This document shows, piece after piece, positions 33,443 through 41,322 of a stretch of DNA of 64,000 nt. Both the position numbers and the translations under genes were made by a program. The stretch comes from Akkermansia sp. (GTDB lineage: Bacteria > Verrucomicrobiota > Verrucomicrobiia > Verrucomicrobiales > Akkermansiaceae). Within the stretch, counting starts at the first letter, position 1. Each line of letters begins with the position of its first letter. Location: positions 1 through 64,000 of the forward strand of contig JAFQSQ010000006.1 of the NCBI GenBank assembly GCA_017409465.1. Reading direction: 5' to 3'. The notes under the pieces were generated by a model. That model was given only the letters and a program-made list of their open reading frames with translations. It had not been told where the DNA came from and did no database searches.

Positions 33443-34435
33443 TTAACGATTAGTAACACAGCCCATAGAACGCATCACCCGTGCGCACTCATAATGCCCT
33501 TGGCGAATAGCTACATCCAAGGGAGTTTCCCCGGAGGCCGCGAGCAGATTCTTATCTATACCGGCCTCAATCAAGTATGCACAGCACGCTGTCTGTCCTT
33601 TGTTAGCAGCCCAATGTAAAGCATTGGCAGAGAAGCGATCCAAATCTCTTCCCGGTTTCGATACGGCATTAATATTCGCCCCATGCTTCACCAATAGCTT
33701 ACAGATTTCAAGATTTCCGGTGTTAGCCGCATACATCAGCGGGGTCCAACCTTGTGTATCCGTCAGATTCACATCCACACCTTCCTCCAGAAGACCTTTC
33801 ACCTGGTAGTAATCACCACTTTTGGCAGCATCGCGCAGGCTGTTGCCGGCAATGAGGTCGGAGGGGGTCTGACCGGTGAGCAGCACGAAGGGAATCGCGA
33901 GTGAGTTCTCTACACAGGTGATGGGCAGGTCCACGCAGAGCCAGTTGAACACACCCGCCGTATACAGCCACGGAGCTGCGGAGCTGCGGTAGCGGAACTC
34001 GGTCAGGTCATCATCCGGCACCGCGCGAACGGCGGTATAGGTGGTCGAGCATTTCTCTTTAATCGACTCATCAGCCTGCTCAACGGTACTGACCGGTATC
34101 TTATCACTGATTCCCCGCATATAATCGGCCATCTCAGCCGAAATCTTCACAAATTGCTCCTCGCCGGAGTTGCTCAGACGCTTCACTCCGTCAGAATCGC
34201 GCATACCACCGGCTGAGTACTGGGTAATCACCTTGGTATCATAGCGGTAGCGACGGAGATAGATGTAGTAGTTGCTGCCATCGAACCAGATAGTCTGCCC
34301 CGCCTCGACTAGCCCGGTCATGACAGCAGCGTTGTGAGAAGCGGCGTCGAAGATATGCCCCGTGGAGTTGAAGTAGCAGCTATTCAATGCCAGCATCAAA
34401 GCTGCTGATAATACAATACGTTTCATATTTGTCAT
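33443..34435 (-). CDS. Lipoprotein of the 'SCYFNS' family fused to ankyrin repeats
   Basis: 330 residues; ATG at 34426 (MKRIVLSAALMLALNSC) is an alternative start. Lipobox LNSC with C20. Residues 20-190 match the 32694-33428 protein. Residues about 192-325 hold four ankyrin repeats (GWTPLMYAANTGNLEICKLL, NALHWAANKGQTACCAYLI, GETPLDVAIRQGHYECARVM). So the same lipoprotein body exists with and without a protein-binding module, side by side, an arrangement that suggests a duplication followed by domain gain. Middle of the lipoprotein operon. Confidence 0.85.
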   Translation of the reverse strand: MTNMKRIVLSAALMLALNSCYFNSTGHIFDAASHNAAVMTGLVEAGQTIWFDGSNYYIYLRRYRYDTKVITQYSAGGMRDSDGVKRLSNSGEEQFVKISAEMADYMRGISDKIPVSTVEQADESIKEKCSTTYTAVRAVPDDDLTEFRYRSSAAPWLYTAGVFNWLCVDLPITCVENSLAIPFVLLTGQTPSDLIAGNSLRDAAKSGDYYQVKGLLEEGVDVNLTDTQGWTPLMYAANTGNLEICKLLVKHGANINAVSKPGRDLDRFSANALHWAANKGQTACCAYLIEAGIDKNLLAASGETPLDVAIRQGHYECARVMRSMGCVTNR

Positions 34436-34451
34436 TAATCAGTTATATCTA

Positions 34452-34922
34452 TCAGAAGACATATTTTCTAAAGAATTCGTCACGGAAGGCCTCATTCTCC
34501 TCTTTTTCGCTCAACACGGATTCACCGCGCCCCTCCAGAACCATGACGGCCGCCTTGTTCCCTCTTCTGGCCGCACGTCGGAAATATCGGGTGGCTTTCT
34601 CCTGATTCATCAGTCGCCCGGTGCCGTTTGCGTAGGCCACACCAAGCTGGAAATAGGCATTGCTATGCCCCTTCTTAGCGGCTAATTCCCAGGCATCGGC
34701 GGCCTTCCATGCATCTTTCGGAAAACCATTCCAGCCCCACTTATAATAAAGTCCTACCGAATAAAGAGCCTCAATATCACCGGCAAGTGCCTTCTCATAC
34801 AAAGCTATGGCTTGAGGATGAGTAACCGAACTCGGCGGTTGAGGATCGAGCATGGGAGCGCAGGCGCTCATCATGAACAAAGCCGACAACATCAAGAAGA
34901 ATGAACGATATGTCCTTTTCAT
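34452..34922 (-). CDS. Small Sel1-repeat lipoprotein
   Basis: 156 residues. Lipobox MSAC (C21) then PMLDPQPPSSVTHPQA, and about three Sel1-like repeats (ALYSVGLYYKWGWNGFPKD, AYFQLGVAYANGTGRLMN, RYFRRAARRGNKAAVMVL). Paralogous to the 34948-35433 protein, which has the same Pro-rich stretch after the Cys. Sixteen bases separate it from the ankyrin lipoprotein gene downstream. Confidence 0.83.
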   Translation of the reverse strand: MKRTYRSFFLMLSALFMMSACAPMLDPQPPSSVTHPQAIALYEKALAGDIEALYSVGLYYKWGWNGFPKDAWKAADAWELAAKKGHSNAYFQLGVAYANGTGRLMNQEKATRYFRRAARRGNKAAVMVLEGRGESVLSEKEENEAFRDEFFRKYVF

Positions 34923-34947
34923 AATGTGAAACTATTGCATCATTGCT

Positions 34948-35433
34948 TTACTGAGCGAAGGGATTCAGCTGCATGGCTTTATTCCAGTCATTGATTACGC
35001 GCGTCCTGCGAGCCTCCTCTTCGGCACGAATGCGAGCCTCCACTCGCTTGACACCTTGCGCTGCGTCACGGGATCCACCTGCACTGGCTCGGCGATAATA
35101 ATCGAGCGCTTTGGAATTACTCTGCAAACGCCCTCGGCCCGACTCATAAAAGAGAGCAATCATCGCCTGAGCCTGAGTATGACCGAGCTTTGCAGCCGTC
35201 TCAAACGCATTGGCGGCCATACGTTCATCTTTCGGGAATCCCGAAGTCCCCATCAAATAATACTCCCCGATTTTCATCAGTGCTGCGGTATCGCCACCGA
35301 TGGCGTTCCGGTAGGTCTGCAACGCCCCGGCATTGGTGACCGATGGGGGTGGAGTGGGTGAAAGAGTCTGTGAACAGGATACCAGGCAGACCGGCACCAT
35401 CGCAGCAACCGCAAGAAAATGAACCAGCTTCAT
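34948..35433 (-). CDS. Small Sel1-repeat lipoprotein
   Basis: 161 residues from the ATG at 35433 (MKLVHFLAVAAMVPVCLVSC); the frame is open to 35517 but the extra 28 residues are not signal-peptide-like. Lipobox LVSC, then SQTLSPTPPPSVTNAGALQT, Sel1-like repeats (ALMKIGEYYLMGTSGFPKD, AQAMIALFYESGRGRLQ) and a charged helical tail (EARIRAEEEARRTRV). Paralogue of the next gene. Second gene of the lipoprotein operon. Confidence 0.83.
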   Translation of the reverse strand: MKLVHFLAVAAMVPVCLVSCSQTLSPTPPPSVTNAGALQTYRNAIGGDTAALMKIGEYYLMGTSGFPKDERMAANAFETAAKLGHTQAQAMIALFYESGRGRLQSNSKALDYYRRASAGGSRDAAQGVKRVEARIRAEEEARRTRVINDWNKAMQLNPFAQ

Positions 35434-35527
35434 ATGCATCAAAAAAAGGAAGTTAACCCTGCAATGCTGCTGTATCACCAAAGGCGACACAGCAGCATCT
35501 GACGAGTTACTGTTCAAATATATGTCT

Positions 35528-35896
35528 TTACAGATAGCGAGCCTTGCTCAGCGTCAGCCGCACCTGATCGGAGTTGAAGTAATTACGCTGTACAATGCGA
35601 CGCAGAGCCTTGTTGTAGGCCTTCTTGGCGCTCTCGGGCACATCCATCTTGATAGCCTGAGCCGCCTCGATAGCCGTCAGCAACGTATCCATATCATCAG
35701 CCAGGTCTTCAGCCTGTTCCGCTGATTCAACGCTATCAACGCAACCGGTAATCTCATTGACGGCGAGATCGATAGTCTTACCAATCATGCACTCTTCCAT
35801 ATTGGAGGAAAGAGCACACTCCAGATAAGAGCACGAGGAAAAGCTGCACAGCGCAACGACCGGCAGCACAAGCTGTTTGAGAAATGTAGTTTTCAT
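35528..35896 (-). CDS. Small lipoprotein, unknown function; first gene of the island operon
   Basis: 122 residues. Lipobox FSSC (C22) after MKTTFLKQLVLPVVALCSF. The rest is helical, with extra cysteines (ECALSSNMEECMIG, TGCVDS) and ends RLTLSKARYL. No family recognised. Two copies of the ATCGCATTT-type palindrome lie 36-55 and 170-190 bases upstream of its ATG, so this is the promoter-proximal gene of the operon. Confidence 0.75.
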   Translation of the reverse strand: MKTTFLKQLVLPVVALCSFSSCSYLECALSSNMEECMIGKTIDLAVNEITGCVDSVESAEQAEDLADDMDTLLTAIEAAQAIKMDVPESAKKAYNKALRRIVQRNYFNSDQVRLTLSKARYL

Positions 35897-35932
35897 AGCT
35901 AAGTTGTTGTGTTAGGCAACGTCTTCATGTAT

Positions 35933-35951
35933 ACAGCATTTCAAATGCGAT
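35933..35951. promoter_or_regulatory. Palindromic operator candidate P3
   Basis: ACAGCATTT-C-AAATGCGAT; the right arm is identical to P2 and the left arm matches 7 of 9. It lies 36 bases upstream of the first lipoprotein gene, the same relative place as P1. Confidence 0.6.
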
Positions 35952-36065
35952 ATACGGGAGTCAACTAAGAGTGAAAGTATTATGCTGACATTCGTTTGCA
36001 CGACGTCCCTTTGAAACTCCCTTTTTTCGGATGCTAACTCTTTATTTTTTCCGTTTTTCCTTGAT

Positions 36066-36084
36066 ATCGCATTTGAAATACGAT
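36066..36084. promoter_or_regulatory. Palindromic operator candidate P4
   Basis: ATCGCATTT-G-AAATACGAT, one mismatch from P2, 133 bases (centre to centre) from P3. It lies between the lipoprotein operon and the divergent dus gene (ATG 103 bases away) and could affect either. Confidence 0.6.
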
Positions 36085-36187
36085 ATACACGAGTTCCCAA
36101 CGTTGTACCCCATCGTGATGCTAACACACACGTGCGATTTTTGCCCCGCGGCTTGCCAGCGGAGGGAGACTGTGGTATGATGCGGGC

Positions 36188-37156
36188 ATGGCGTTGCCTG
36201 ATTTCTCCGCATTTCCCCTGTACCTGGCTCCCATGGCGGGAGTGACTGACCCCATCTTCCGCTCGCTCTGCAAGGAGGAGGGAGCGGATGTGATGGTGAC
36301 GGAGTTTGTCTCCTCCGAGGGGGTACTGCAAGCCTGGGCGCGCAACAGACGCTACGTGGAATTCTGCGAGGAGCACCGCCCGCTGGGTATTCAGATTTTC
36401 GGCTCCGTCCCGGAACACATGGCGGCGGCAGCCCGCATCATCACGGATGCCATGCACCCGGATTTTCTCGATATCAACGCCGGATGCCCTGTGCCGAAAG
36501 TGGTGGGCAAGAACGGGGGCTCTTCCCTGTTGAAGGATTTACCGCTGTTGCAACGCATCGCCACCGCTGTGGTACAGGAGCTGGGGGAGGACTGCCCCGT
36601 GACGGTCAAAATACGCATCGGGTGGGATGCGGAGCATATCTGCGCACTCGAAGCCGCCCGACGGCTTCAGGATGCCGGGGTACAGGCACTGGCCATCCAC
36701 GGCCGCACCCGCTCCCAGCAATACGGAGGAAAGGCTGACTGGGATATCATCGATGCCTGCGCCCGCGCCGTCAGCATCCCGGTCATCGGCAATGGCGATA
36801 TCACGACACCGCAGGATGTACAGCGAGCCCGGGAGACCACGGCCGTGGCGGGCGTGATGATAGGACGCGCCGCCATGAATGCCCCCTGGCTCTTCCGGCA
36901 GGCGCGTGAATATCTGAATACCGGGATTATCCCTCCCTCCCCTACCCCGGAGCAACGCCTCGACTTCATGCTGCGCCACTGCCGCCTGGCCATCGCCAGC
37001 GGACACTATGGCGATGAACTCGTCACCATGCGCGCCATGCGGGCCCGTATCCTGGCCTATGCCAAGGGTATACCCGGCACCAAGCCGCTGCGTCCCGCCC
37101 TCTCGCGGGTGGCTTCCTATGAGGAACTGCAGCAGATACTCCGACAGGTGAATTGA
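36188..37156 (+). CDS. dus: tRNA-dihydrouridine synthase
   Basis: Flavoprotein reducing uridine to dihydrouridine in tRNA. 322 residues. Motifs: APMAGVTDPIFRSLCKEEGA (FMN barrel start, 14-33), INAGCPVPKVVGKNGGSSLL with catalytic C100, KIRIGWD, and IHGRTRSQQYGGKADW. The motif pattern is closest to DusB, but the subclass is not certain. It is monocistronic and divergent from the lipoprotein operon. Confidence 0.95.
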   Translation: MALPDFSAFPLYLAPMAGVTDPIFRSLCKEEGADVMVTEFVSSEGVLQAWARNRRYVEFCEEHRPLGIQIFGSVPEHMAAAARIITDAMHPDFLDINAGCPVPKVVGKNGGSSLLKDLPLLQRIATAVVQELGEDCPVTVKIRIGWDAEHICALEAARRLQDAGVQALAIHGRTRSQQYGGKADWDIIDACARAVSIPVIGNGDITTPQDVQRARETTAVAGVMIGRAAMNAPWLFRQAREYLNTGIIPPSPTPEQRLDFMLRHCRLAIASGHYGDELVTMRAMRARILAYAKGIPGTKPLRPALSRVASYEELQQILRQVN

Positions 37157-37165
37157 CGAATTCAA

Positions 37166-37192
37166 AATTTGTCGGGCTGAAAGCCCGCGGAA
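37166..37192. repeat. REP-like hairpin repeat after dus
   Basis: Second copy of AAATTTGTCGGGC-N-GAAAGCCCG (see 26155-26181), ten bases after the dus stop; it may serve as a transcription end. Confidence 0.65.
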
Positions 37193-37343
37193 ACGCTTTG
37201 CGCGCGCCTCTTACGTTGTTCTTCAAATATACACTAAAAATCGAAACGTTTTGTCAAATCCCCCCCGGTGGGGTATCATGCAGCCCATTCATTGGCAGAA
37301 GTTCCCGTTTGTTTTTAATGCCGACGTAAGTCGTTTACTTTTA

Positions 37344-37379
37344 ATTCGTCAATCGTCAATCGTCATTCGTAAATCAACG
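37344..37379. repeat. Degenerate heptanucleotide repeat
   Basis: ATTCGTC, AATCGTC, AATCGTC, ATTCGTA, AATCAAC: five 7-mers, the clearest array in the window. Confidence 0.75.
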
Positions 37380-37477
37380 TGTCTCCAATCGTTGGGACAC
37401 GTATATCCGCGATGGTCTGACGGTCAATCTGCTTGCAGGGGGCATGTATTTCTGCTAGAATAGTGCTCGCAACAGTT

Positions 37478-38326
37478 ATGGTTACCACCGAATATCCCTA
37501 CGGAGAAGATTTTCCCATCATCCGCATCGACACACCGCTCTGCACGGCTGAAGTATCGGTATATGGCGCACACGTCCTCAGCTGGGCACCGAAAGGCCAG
37601 CAACCGGTCATCTACATGAGCCCGAAAGCCGTCTTCCGCAGCGGCAAGGCACTGCGCGGCGGTATCCCCCTGTGCTGGCCATGGTTCGGCAAGAACACGG
37701 AGGATGCCTCGCTGCCGGCTCACGGAGTGGCACGCATCTCCCTCTGGCAGGTAGCCCACTGCGAGGAAGCAGCTGATGGGCGTGTCCACCTGCTCCTGGC
37801 TCTGCCCCCTCAGCAGGAGCTGATGCCCAGCGGCGCTGTGGCCATGGAGATAGGTGACGAGCTCACCATCAGCCTGATGACGATGGATGTCCCGCGCACC
37901 ATGCCGTTCTCAGCAGCCATGCACACCTATTTTGCCGTCAGTGACTACGAAACCGTCGCCGTCACCGGACTGGAGGAGGCGGATTTCACTGAATTCGCCA
38001 CCGATGCCGTGCCGCACCCGGAAGACCCACTCATCCCCCTGGGGCATATCGACCGTATCTACCACCCGGTGCAGGAGAACCAGGAAATCACCATCCACGA
38101 TCCCGCCTGGCAGCGCAGTATCCGCATCTGCCGAGCCGGCTCGGGCTCCTGCGTGGTGTGGAATCCCGGTGCCCGGCTTGCCGCCGACATGGGCGACCTG
38201 GGAGCCGGCAACGAACGCGGCTTCCTGGCCGTAGAGACCTCCGTCGTGCCGGCAGAAAACATCATGCTGCGCTGCGGTGAGCAACACGAGCTGACCACCC
38301 GAATCCAGGTTATCCGCATCGACTAA
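37478..38326 (+). CDS. D-hexose-6-phosphate mutarotase (YeaD type)
   Basis: 282 residues from the ATG at 37478 (MVTTEYPYGEDFP); the longer frame starts within the upstream intergenic repeat region. Aldose-1-epimerase fold with YGAHVLSWAPKGQQPVIYMS, GGIPLCWPWFG, PAHGVARIS (likely catalytic His) and the late ERGFLAVETSVV with Glu. Interconverts anomers of glucose-6-phosphate and similar sugars. Eighteen bases before a SanA-like gene, so the two are probably co-transcribed. Confidence 0.9.
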   Translation: MVTTEYPYGEDFPIIRIDTPLCTAEVSVYGAHVLSWAPKGQQPVIYMSPKAVFRSGKALRGGIPLCWPWFGKNTEDASLPAHGVARISLWQVAHCEEAADGRVHLLLALPPQQELMPSGAVAMEIGDELTISLMTMDVPRTMPFSAAMHTYFAVSDYETVAVTGLEEADFTEFATDAVPHPEDPLIPLGHIDRIYHPVQENQEITIHDPAWQRSIRICRAGSGSCVVWNPGARLAADMGDLGAGNERGFLAVETSVVPAENIMLRCGEQHELTTRIQVIRID

Positions 38327-38344
38327 CTCCCACTTTGGTTCTCC

Positions 38345-38995
38345 ATGGCTTTTCTTCGTAAAGTATTCCGCTGGTCACTGCTCTGTCTGCTGCTCGGCTG
38401 TGGTATCATCGCCTCCGTCGAGGTGTGGACAGCGCTGCACTCGGCCAGATACTGCCACGAAGACCTCACGGCACTGGGGAGCAACCGAGTGGCCGTCGTG
38501 CTGGGCTGCAGCAAGTACTTCACCTCCGGCAAGCCCAATGCCTACTTCCACGGGCGCATGAAGGCCGCCGCTGAGCTGTGGAAGAGCGGGAAGATTCGCG
38601 GTATCATCGTCTCCGGTGATAACAGTGACCGCTATTACAACGAACCCCGTGACATGCGTGCCGCGCTGGTACGCCTCGGTGTGCCGGATGATAAAATCGT
38701 CTCCGACTTCGCCGGGCTGCGCACCTTCGATTCCGTGGTGCGTGCCGAGAGCATCTTCCGCGCCGGCGCCGTCATCTACATCAGCCAGCGAGACCACGTA
38801 GCCCGCGCGGTAGCCATCGCCCGTGGTATGGGTATCGATGCCGAAGGGTACGAAGCCCCGCTTCCCCCGGTCACCCGCCGAACTCGATTCACCCAGTTCC
38901 TGCGCGAGCGTGCCGCCAGGCTCTCCATGGCCGCCGATCTCATCATCCACCGCAAACCGGCGCACCTCGGCAATCCGGAGGTCCTGCCGTTCTGA
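38345..38995 (+). CDS. SanA/YdcF-family (DUF218) membrane protein
   Basis: 216 residues. N-terminal membrane helix (8-28, WSLLCLLLGCGIIASVEVW), then a DUF218 domain: RVAVVLGCSKYFTSGKPN, GIIVSGDNSDRYYNEPRDM, RTFDSVVRAESIF and VIYISQRDHVARAVAIARG. In E. coli SanA affects the envelope barrier to vancomycin at high temperature; the enzymatic role is not settled. The DUF218 domain should face the periplasm. Confidence 0.9.
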   Translation: MAFLRKVFRWSLLCLLLGCGIIASVEVWTALHSARYCHEDLTALGSNRVAVVLGCSKYFTSGKPNAYFHGRMKAAAELWKSGKIRGIIVSGDNSDRYYNEPRDMRAALVRLGVPDDKIVSDFAGLRTFDSVVRAESIFRAGAVIYISQRDHVARAVAIARGMGIDAEGYEAPLPPVTRRTRFTQFLRERAARLSMAADLIIHRKPAHLGNPEVLPF

Positions 38996-39026
38996 CAGGG
39001 CTGATTAGCGCGGCAAATTGAAATTC

Positions 39027-39059
39027 AAAGGACAAAGGACGAAAAACAATGGACGAAGG
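39027..39059. repeat. Degenerate heptanucleotide repeat
   Basis: Reads AAAGGAC, AAAGGAC, GAAAAAC, AATGGAC, GAAGG: period 7, same word family as the array at 13269-13299. Confidence 0.65.
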
Positions 39060-39145
39060 AAAGGTTCGGCGAGCCACCGGCTCGCAGCAGGACAAAAAGC
39101 CGGGTACAAAGCATTTGCATGCGAGCAAAGCGAGTGAAATTCTGA

Positions 39146-39209
39146 CTTTGTCCATCGCCCGTTCTACTTTGTACTCTTTGAGCCATTTCAATATGTCGAT
39201 TTATTAGAA
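39146..39209. repeat. 64-bp intergenic repeat, copy A
   Basis: About 57 of 64 bases identical to 45260-45323 in the same orientation. The left half is a heptanucleotide run (TTGTCCATCGCCCGTT, then CTACTTTGTACT); the right half is GAGCCATTTCAATATGTCGA and ATTTATTAGAA. Ends 27 bases before the MenD-like start codon. Confidence 0.8.
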
Positions 39210-39236
39210 ATCAAATATCCATCAAACTCCCACCCC

Positions 39237-40778
39237 ATGTTCTCTCTCGTCTCCTGCACCGCCATGGCCGGCGTCGCCGAATGGGTCTGCTGCCCGGGTC
39301 TCCATAACGCCGCGCTCTACGAAGCCCTGGCAGACTGCCCGATTATCCACCGCTGGACCTCGTCCGATGACCGCTCGGCAGCCTATTTCGCACTGGGCAG
39401 AGTACAGGCGACAGCCCGACCGGTCATCGTCGTGGCCGGCAGCGGTGCGGCAGCGGCGGCCATGTACCCCGCCGTGGTCGATGCCTATTACCATCGGAGG
39501 CCACTCGTGGTGCTGACGATCGACGACACGATGGATACCGGAGGTACCGGCGCCCCCATGAGCATGGAGCAGGAGGGAATCTTCGGCAGTTTTGCCCCGA
39601 CCGTTGAGCTCAACCTCCCCTGCGCCGTTTCCGACCTGCCTGATATGCCCGGTCTGCTGGCAGAAGGCTTCCCCCTCCACCTGCGTGTGCGGATGGAGGG
39701 CGACGGCTCCCCCGGACGCGGCGATTTCAGTGCACTGGAGATAGGCGATATACCGACACCGCCGCCCTTCCGAGGCTCACTGGTAGCGCTGTCGCAGATG
39801 CTGCGATTCCGAGCCATCGAAGGCCTGGTTCTGATGCTGGGCGCGCTGGAGCCGACCGAGCAGGAACCCGCCCTCTGGCTTGCACAGACCCTCCGGGTGC
39901 CGGTGGTGGCTGAGGCGGCCAGCGGCCTGCGCGAAGAGTTGGCGGGGCTGCTGCTGCACCATGCGGATGAGCTGCTGATGCAGTATCCGCCCCGCTATGT
40001 CCTGCGCGTGGGCGATGTCCCCACCGGGCGATTCTGGCAGGCTCTGGAGCAGCTGCCTCAGACGGAGGTATTCTCCATCACCCGTACCGGCTTCTCCGGG
40101 CTCTGCCGCAAGAGCACCGTCATCGAAGGAGAGGCTGAGCAAATCATGAAATCACTGGGCGATGTCCCCCACATCGGCGATACGGAGCGACTGCTTCCCC
40201 GCAGTCGCCACGCCGCCGGGCGCAGCGAAGAACGCCTCCTGGCCTCGCCGGAGTCCGCAGAGGCGCTGGTGCGCGCCGTCTCTGTGCATGCCGCGCTGGC
40301 CGATGTCATCTGCCTGGGCAGCAGCACCGTCACCGAACTGTGGAATCGCTACGCGCAGAACCACGTACCCACCCTCTATCTGAGAGATTTGCACACCACC
40401 GGAGCCGATGGCGTCATCTCAGCCTTCCTGGGCAACGCCGCCGATGCCACCACCGCGTTCTGCCTGGTGGGCGACCTGACGCTGCTGCGCGATATCAACG
40501 CCGCCGCACTCGTACCCCAGCTGCCGCCCGGCAAACGCATCATCGCCGTACTCAACAACGAGGGAGCCCGCGGTGCCGCCTACGCCGCCGGAGGTGACCC
40601 GGAATTGCACCGGCTCCTGGTTCAGCCCCCCGAATTTGAACCGGAGAACATCGCACGACTCTGGGGCGCAGAGTACTACCGAATCCGCAGTGAGGCGGAT
40701 CTCGAAGTGCTGGAGACCGTGGATGAATCCGCTCTGGTACTGCTGGATATCATCCCGGAGGGTGATTGGGGGCGCTGA
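39237..40778 (+). CDS. MenD-like thiamine-diphosphate enzyme, divergent
   Basis: 513 residues, three-domain ThDP enzyme. Shared with MenD (SEPHCHC synthase of menaquinone synthesis): CCPGLHNAALYEAL at 18-31, DDRSAAYFALG at 44-54, VIVVAGSGAAAAAMYPAVVDAYY, and the C-terminal cofactor loop LVGDLTLLRDINA. Two unusual points: the catalytic Glu of the DER motif is Asp (D45), and the loop after the ThDP motif is LNNEGARGAAYAAGG instead of the usual NNNGGGIF. No other men gene is in the window. It may be a true but divergent MenD or a related enzyme with another substrate. Confidence 0.75.
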   Translation: MFSLVSCTAMAGVAEWVCCPGLHNAALYEALADCPIIHRWTSSDDRSAAYFALGRVQATARPVIVVAGSGAAAAAMYPAVVDAYYHRRPLVVLTIDDTMDTGGTGAPMSMEQEGIFGSFAPTVELNLPCAVSDLPDMPGLLAEGFPLHLRVRMEGDGSPGRGDFSALEIGDIPTPPPFRGSLVALSQMLRFRAIEGLVLMLGALEPTEQEPALWLAQTLRVPVVAEAASGLREELAGLLLHHADELLMQYPPRYVLRVGDVPTGRFWQALEQLPQTEVFSITRTGFSGLCRKSTVIEGEAEQIMKSLGDVPHIGDTERLLPRSRHAAGRSEERLLASPESAEALVRAVSVHAALADVICLGSSTVTELWNRYAQNHVPTLYLRDLHTTGADGVISAFLGNAADATTAFCLVGDLTLLRDINAAALVPQLPPGKRIIAVLNNEGARGAAYAAGGDPELHRLLVQPPEFEPENIARLWGAEYYRIRSEADLEVLETVDESALVLLDIIPEGDWGR

Positions 40779-40792
40779 GCGGCTCGACGGAA

Positions 40793-41269
40793 TCAGATTT
40801 CCGAGAAATCATAAGGGCTGTTCTCCGGGTTCCACACCCCGATGCGCCGACGGCGCGAATCCCACACCAGCAAGAGCATCCCCCCCACCAACAGCAGCCT
40901 GAGTGAGGTATCCAGCGGGTAGTTCTCGATCTGATGCGTCACCCCGGTGCAGTTGCAGCTCAGCTCCAGCCCCCGAGCCCAGGCCTGCGCGTACAGGAAC
41001 AGAAAGACGCTGCACATCACAACACCCCATAGCGTTGCCCCCCGGTAGCTGCGGCGGCTTATCAGACACACGGCTACAATCAGCTCCATCGCTACCCCGA
41101 TACAGGCCAGAGGCAGTGAACACCACTCCGGCAGCAATGCGCTGCGTGTCAGAAAATCAGCCGTCTCTCCCAGGCCGCCCACCTTGAGCACTCCCGTAAT
41201 AAGAAAAAAAATACCCAGCCCCACCCTCAGCAGAGCCAGCAGAAAATCAATGAAACGAGAATGCCCCAT
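40793..41269 (-). CDS. DoxX/MauE-like four-helix membrane protein
   Basis: 158 residues with four membrane helices. N-terminal LLRVGLGIFFLITGVLKVGG is typical of the MauE/DoxX group, which is often linked to thiol-disulfide transfer. A Cys pair lies in the loop LELSCNCTGVTHQ. Last gene of the grpE-dnaJ-rsmE side run and convergent with the MenD-like gene. The substrate is unknown. Confidence 0.75.
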   Translation of the reverse strand: MGHSRFIDFLLALLRVGLGIFFLITGVLKVGGLGETADFLTRSALLPEWCSLPLACIGVAMELIVAVCLISRRSYRGATLWGVVMCSVFLFLYAQAWARGLELSCNCTGVTHQIENYPLDTSLRLLLVGGMLLLVWDSRRRRIGVWNPENSPYDFSEI

Positions 41270-41322
41270 AGCGCAGTGCCAGTGTACCCCATGGCGGCGA
41301 TTTCTTCAAGCCCTAATTCTCC

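Larger units (their letters stand above)
37157..37477. other. Intergenic region between dus and the hexose epimerase gene
   Basis: About 320 bases. It contains the REP-like hairpin repeat (37166-37192) and a heptanucleotide array (37344-37379). I see no gene. Confidence 0.6.
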
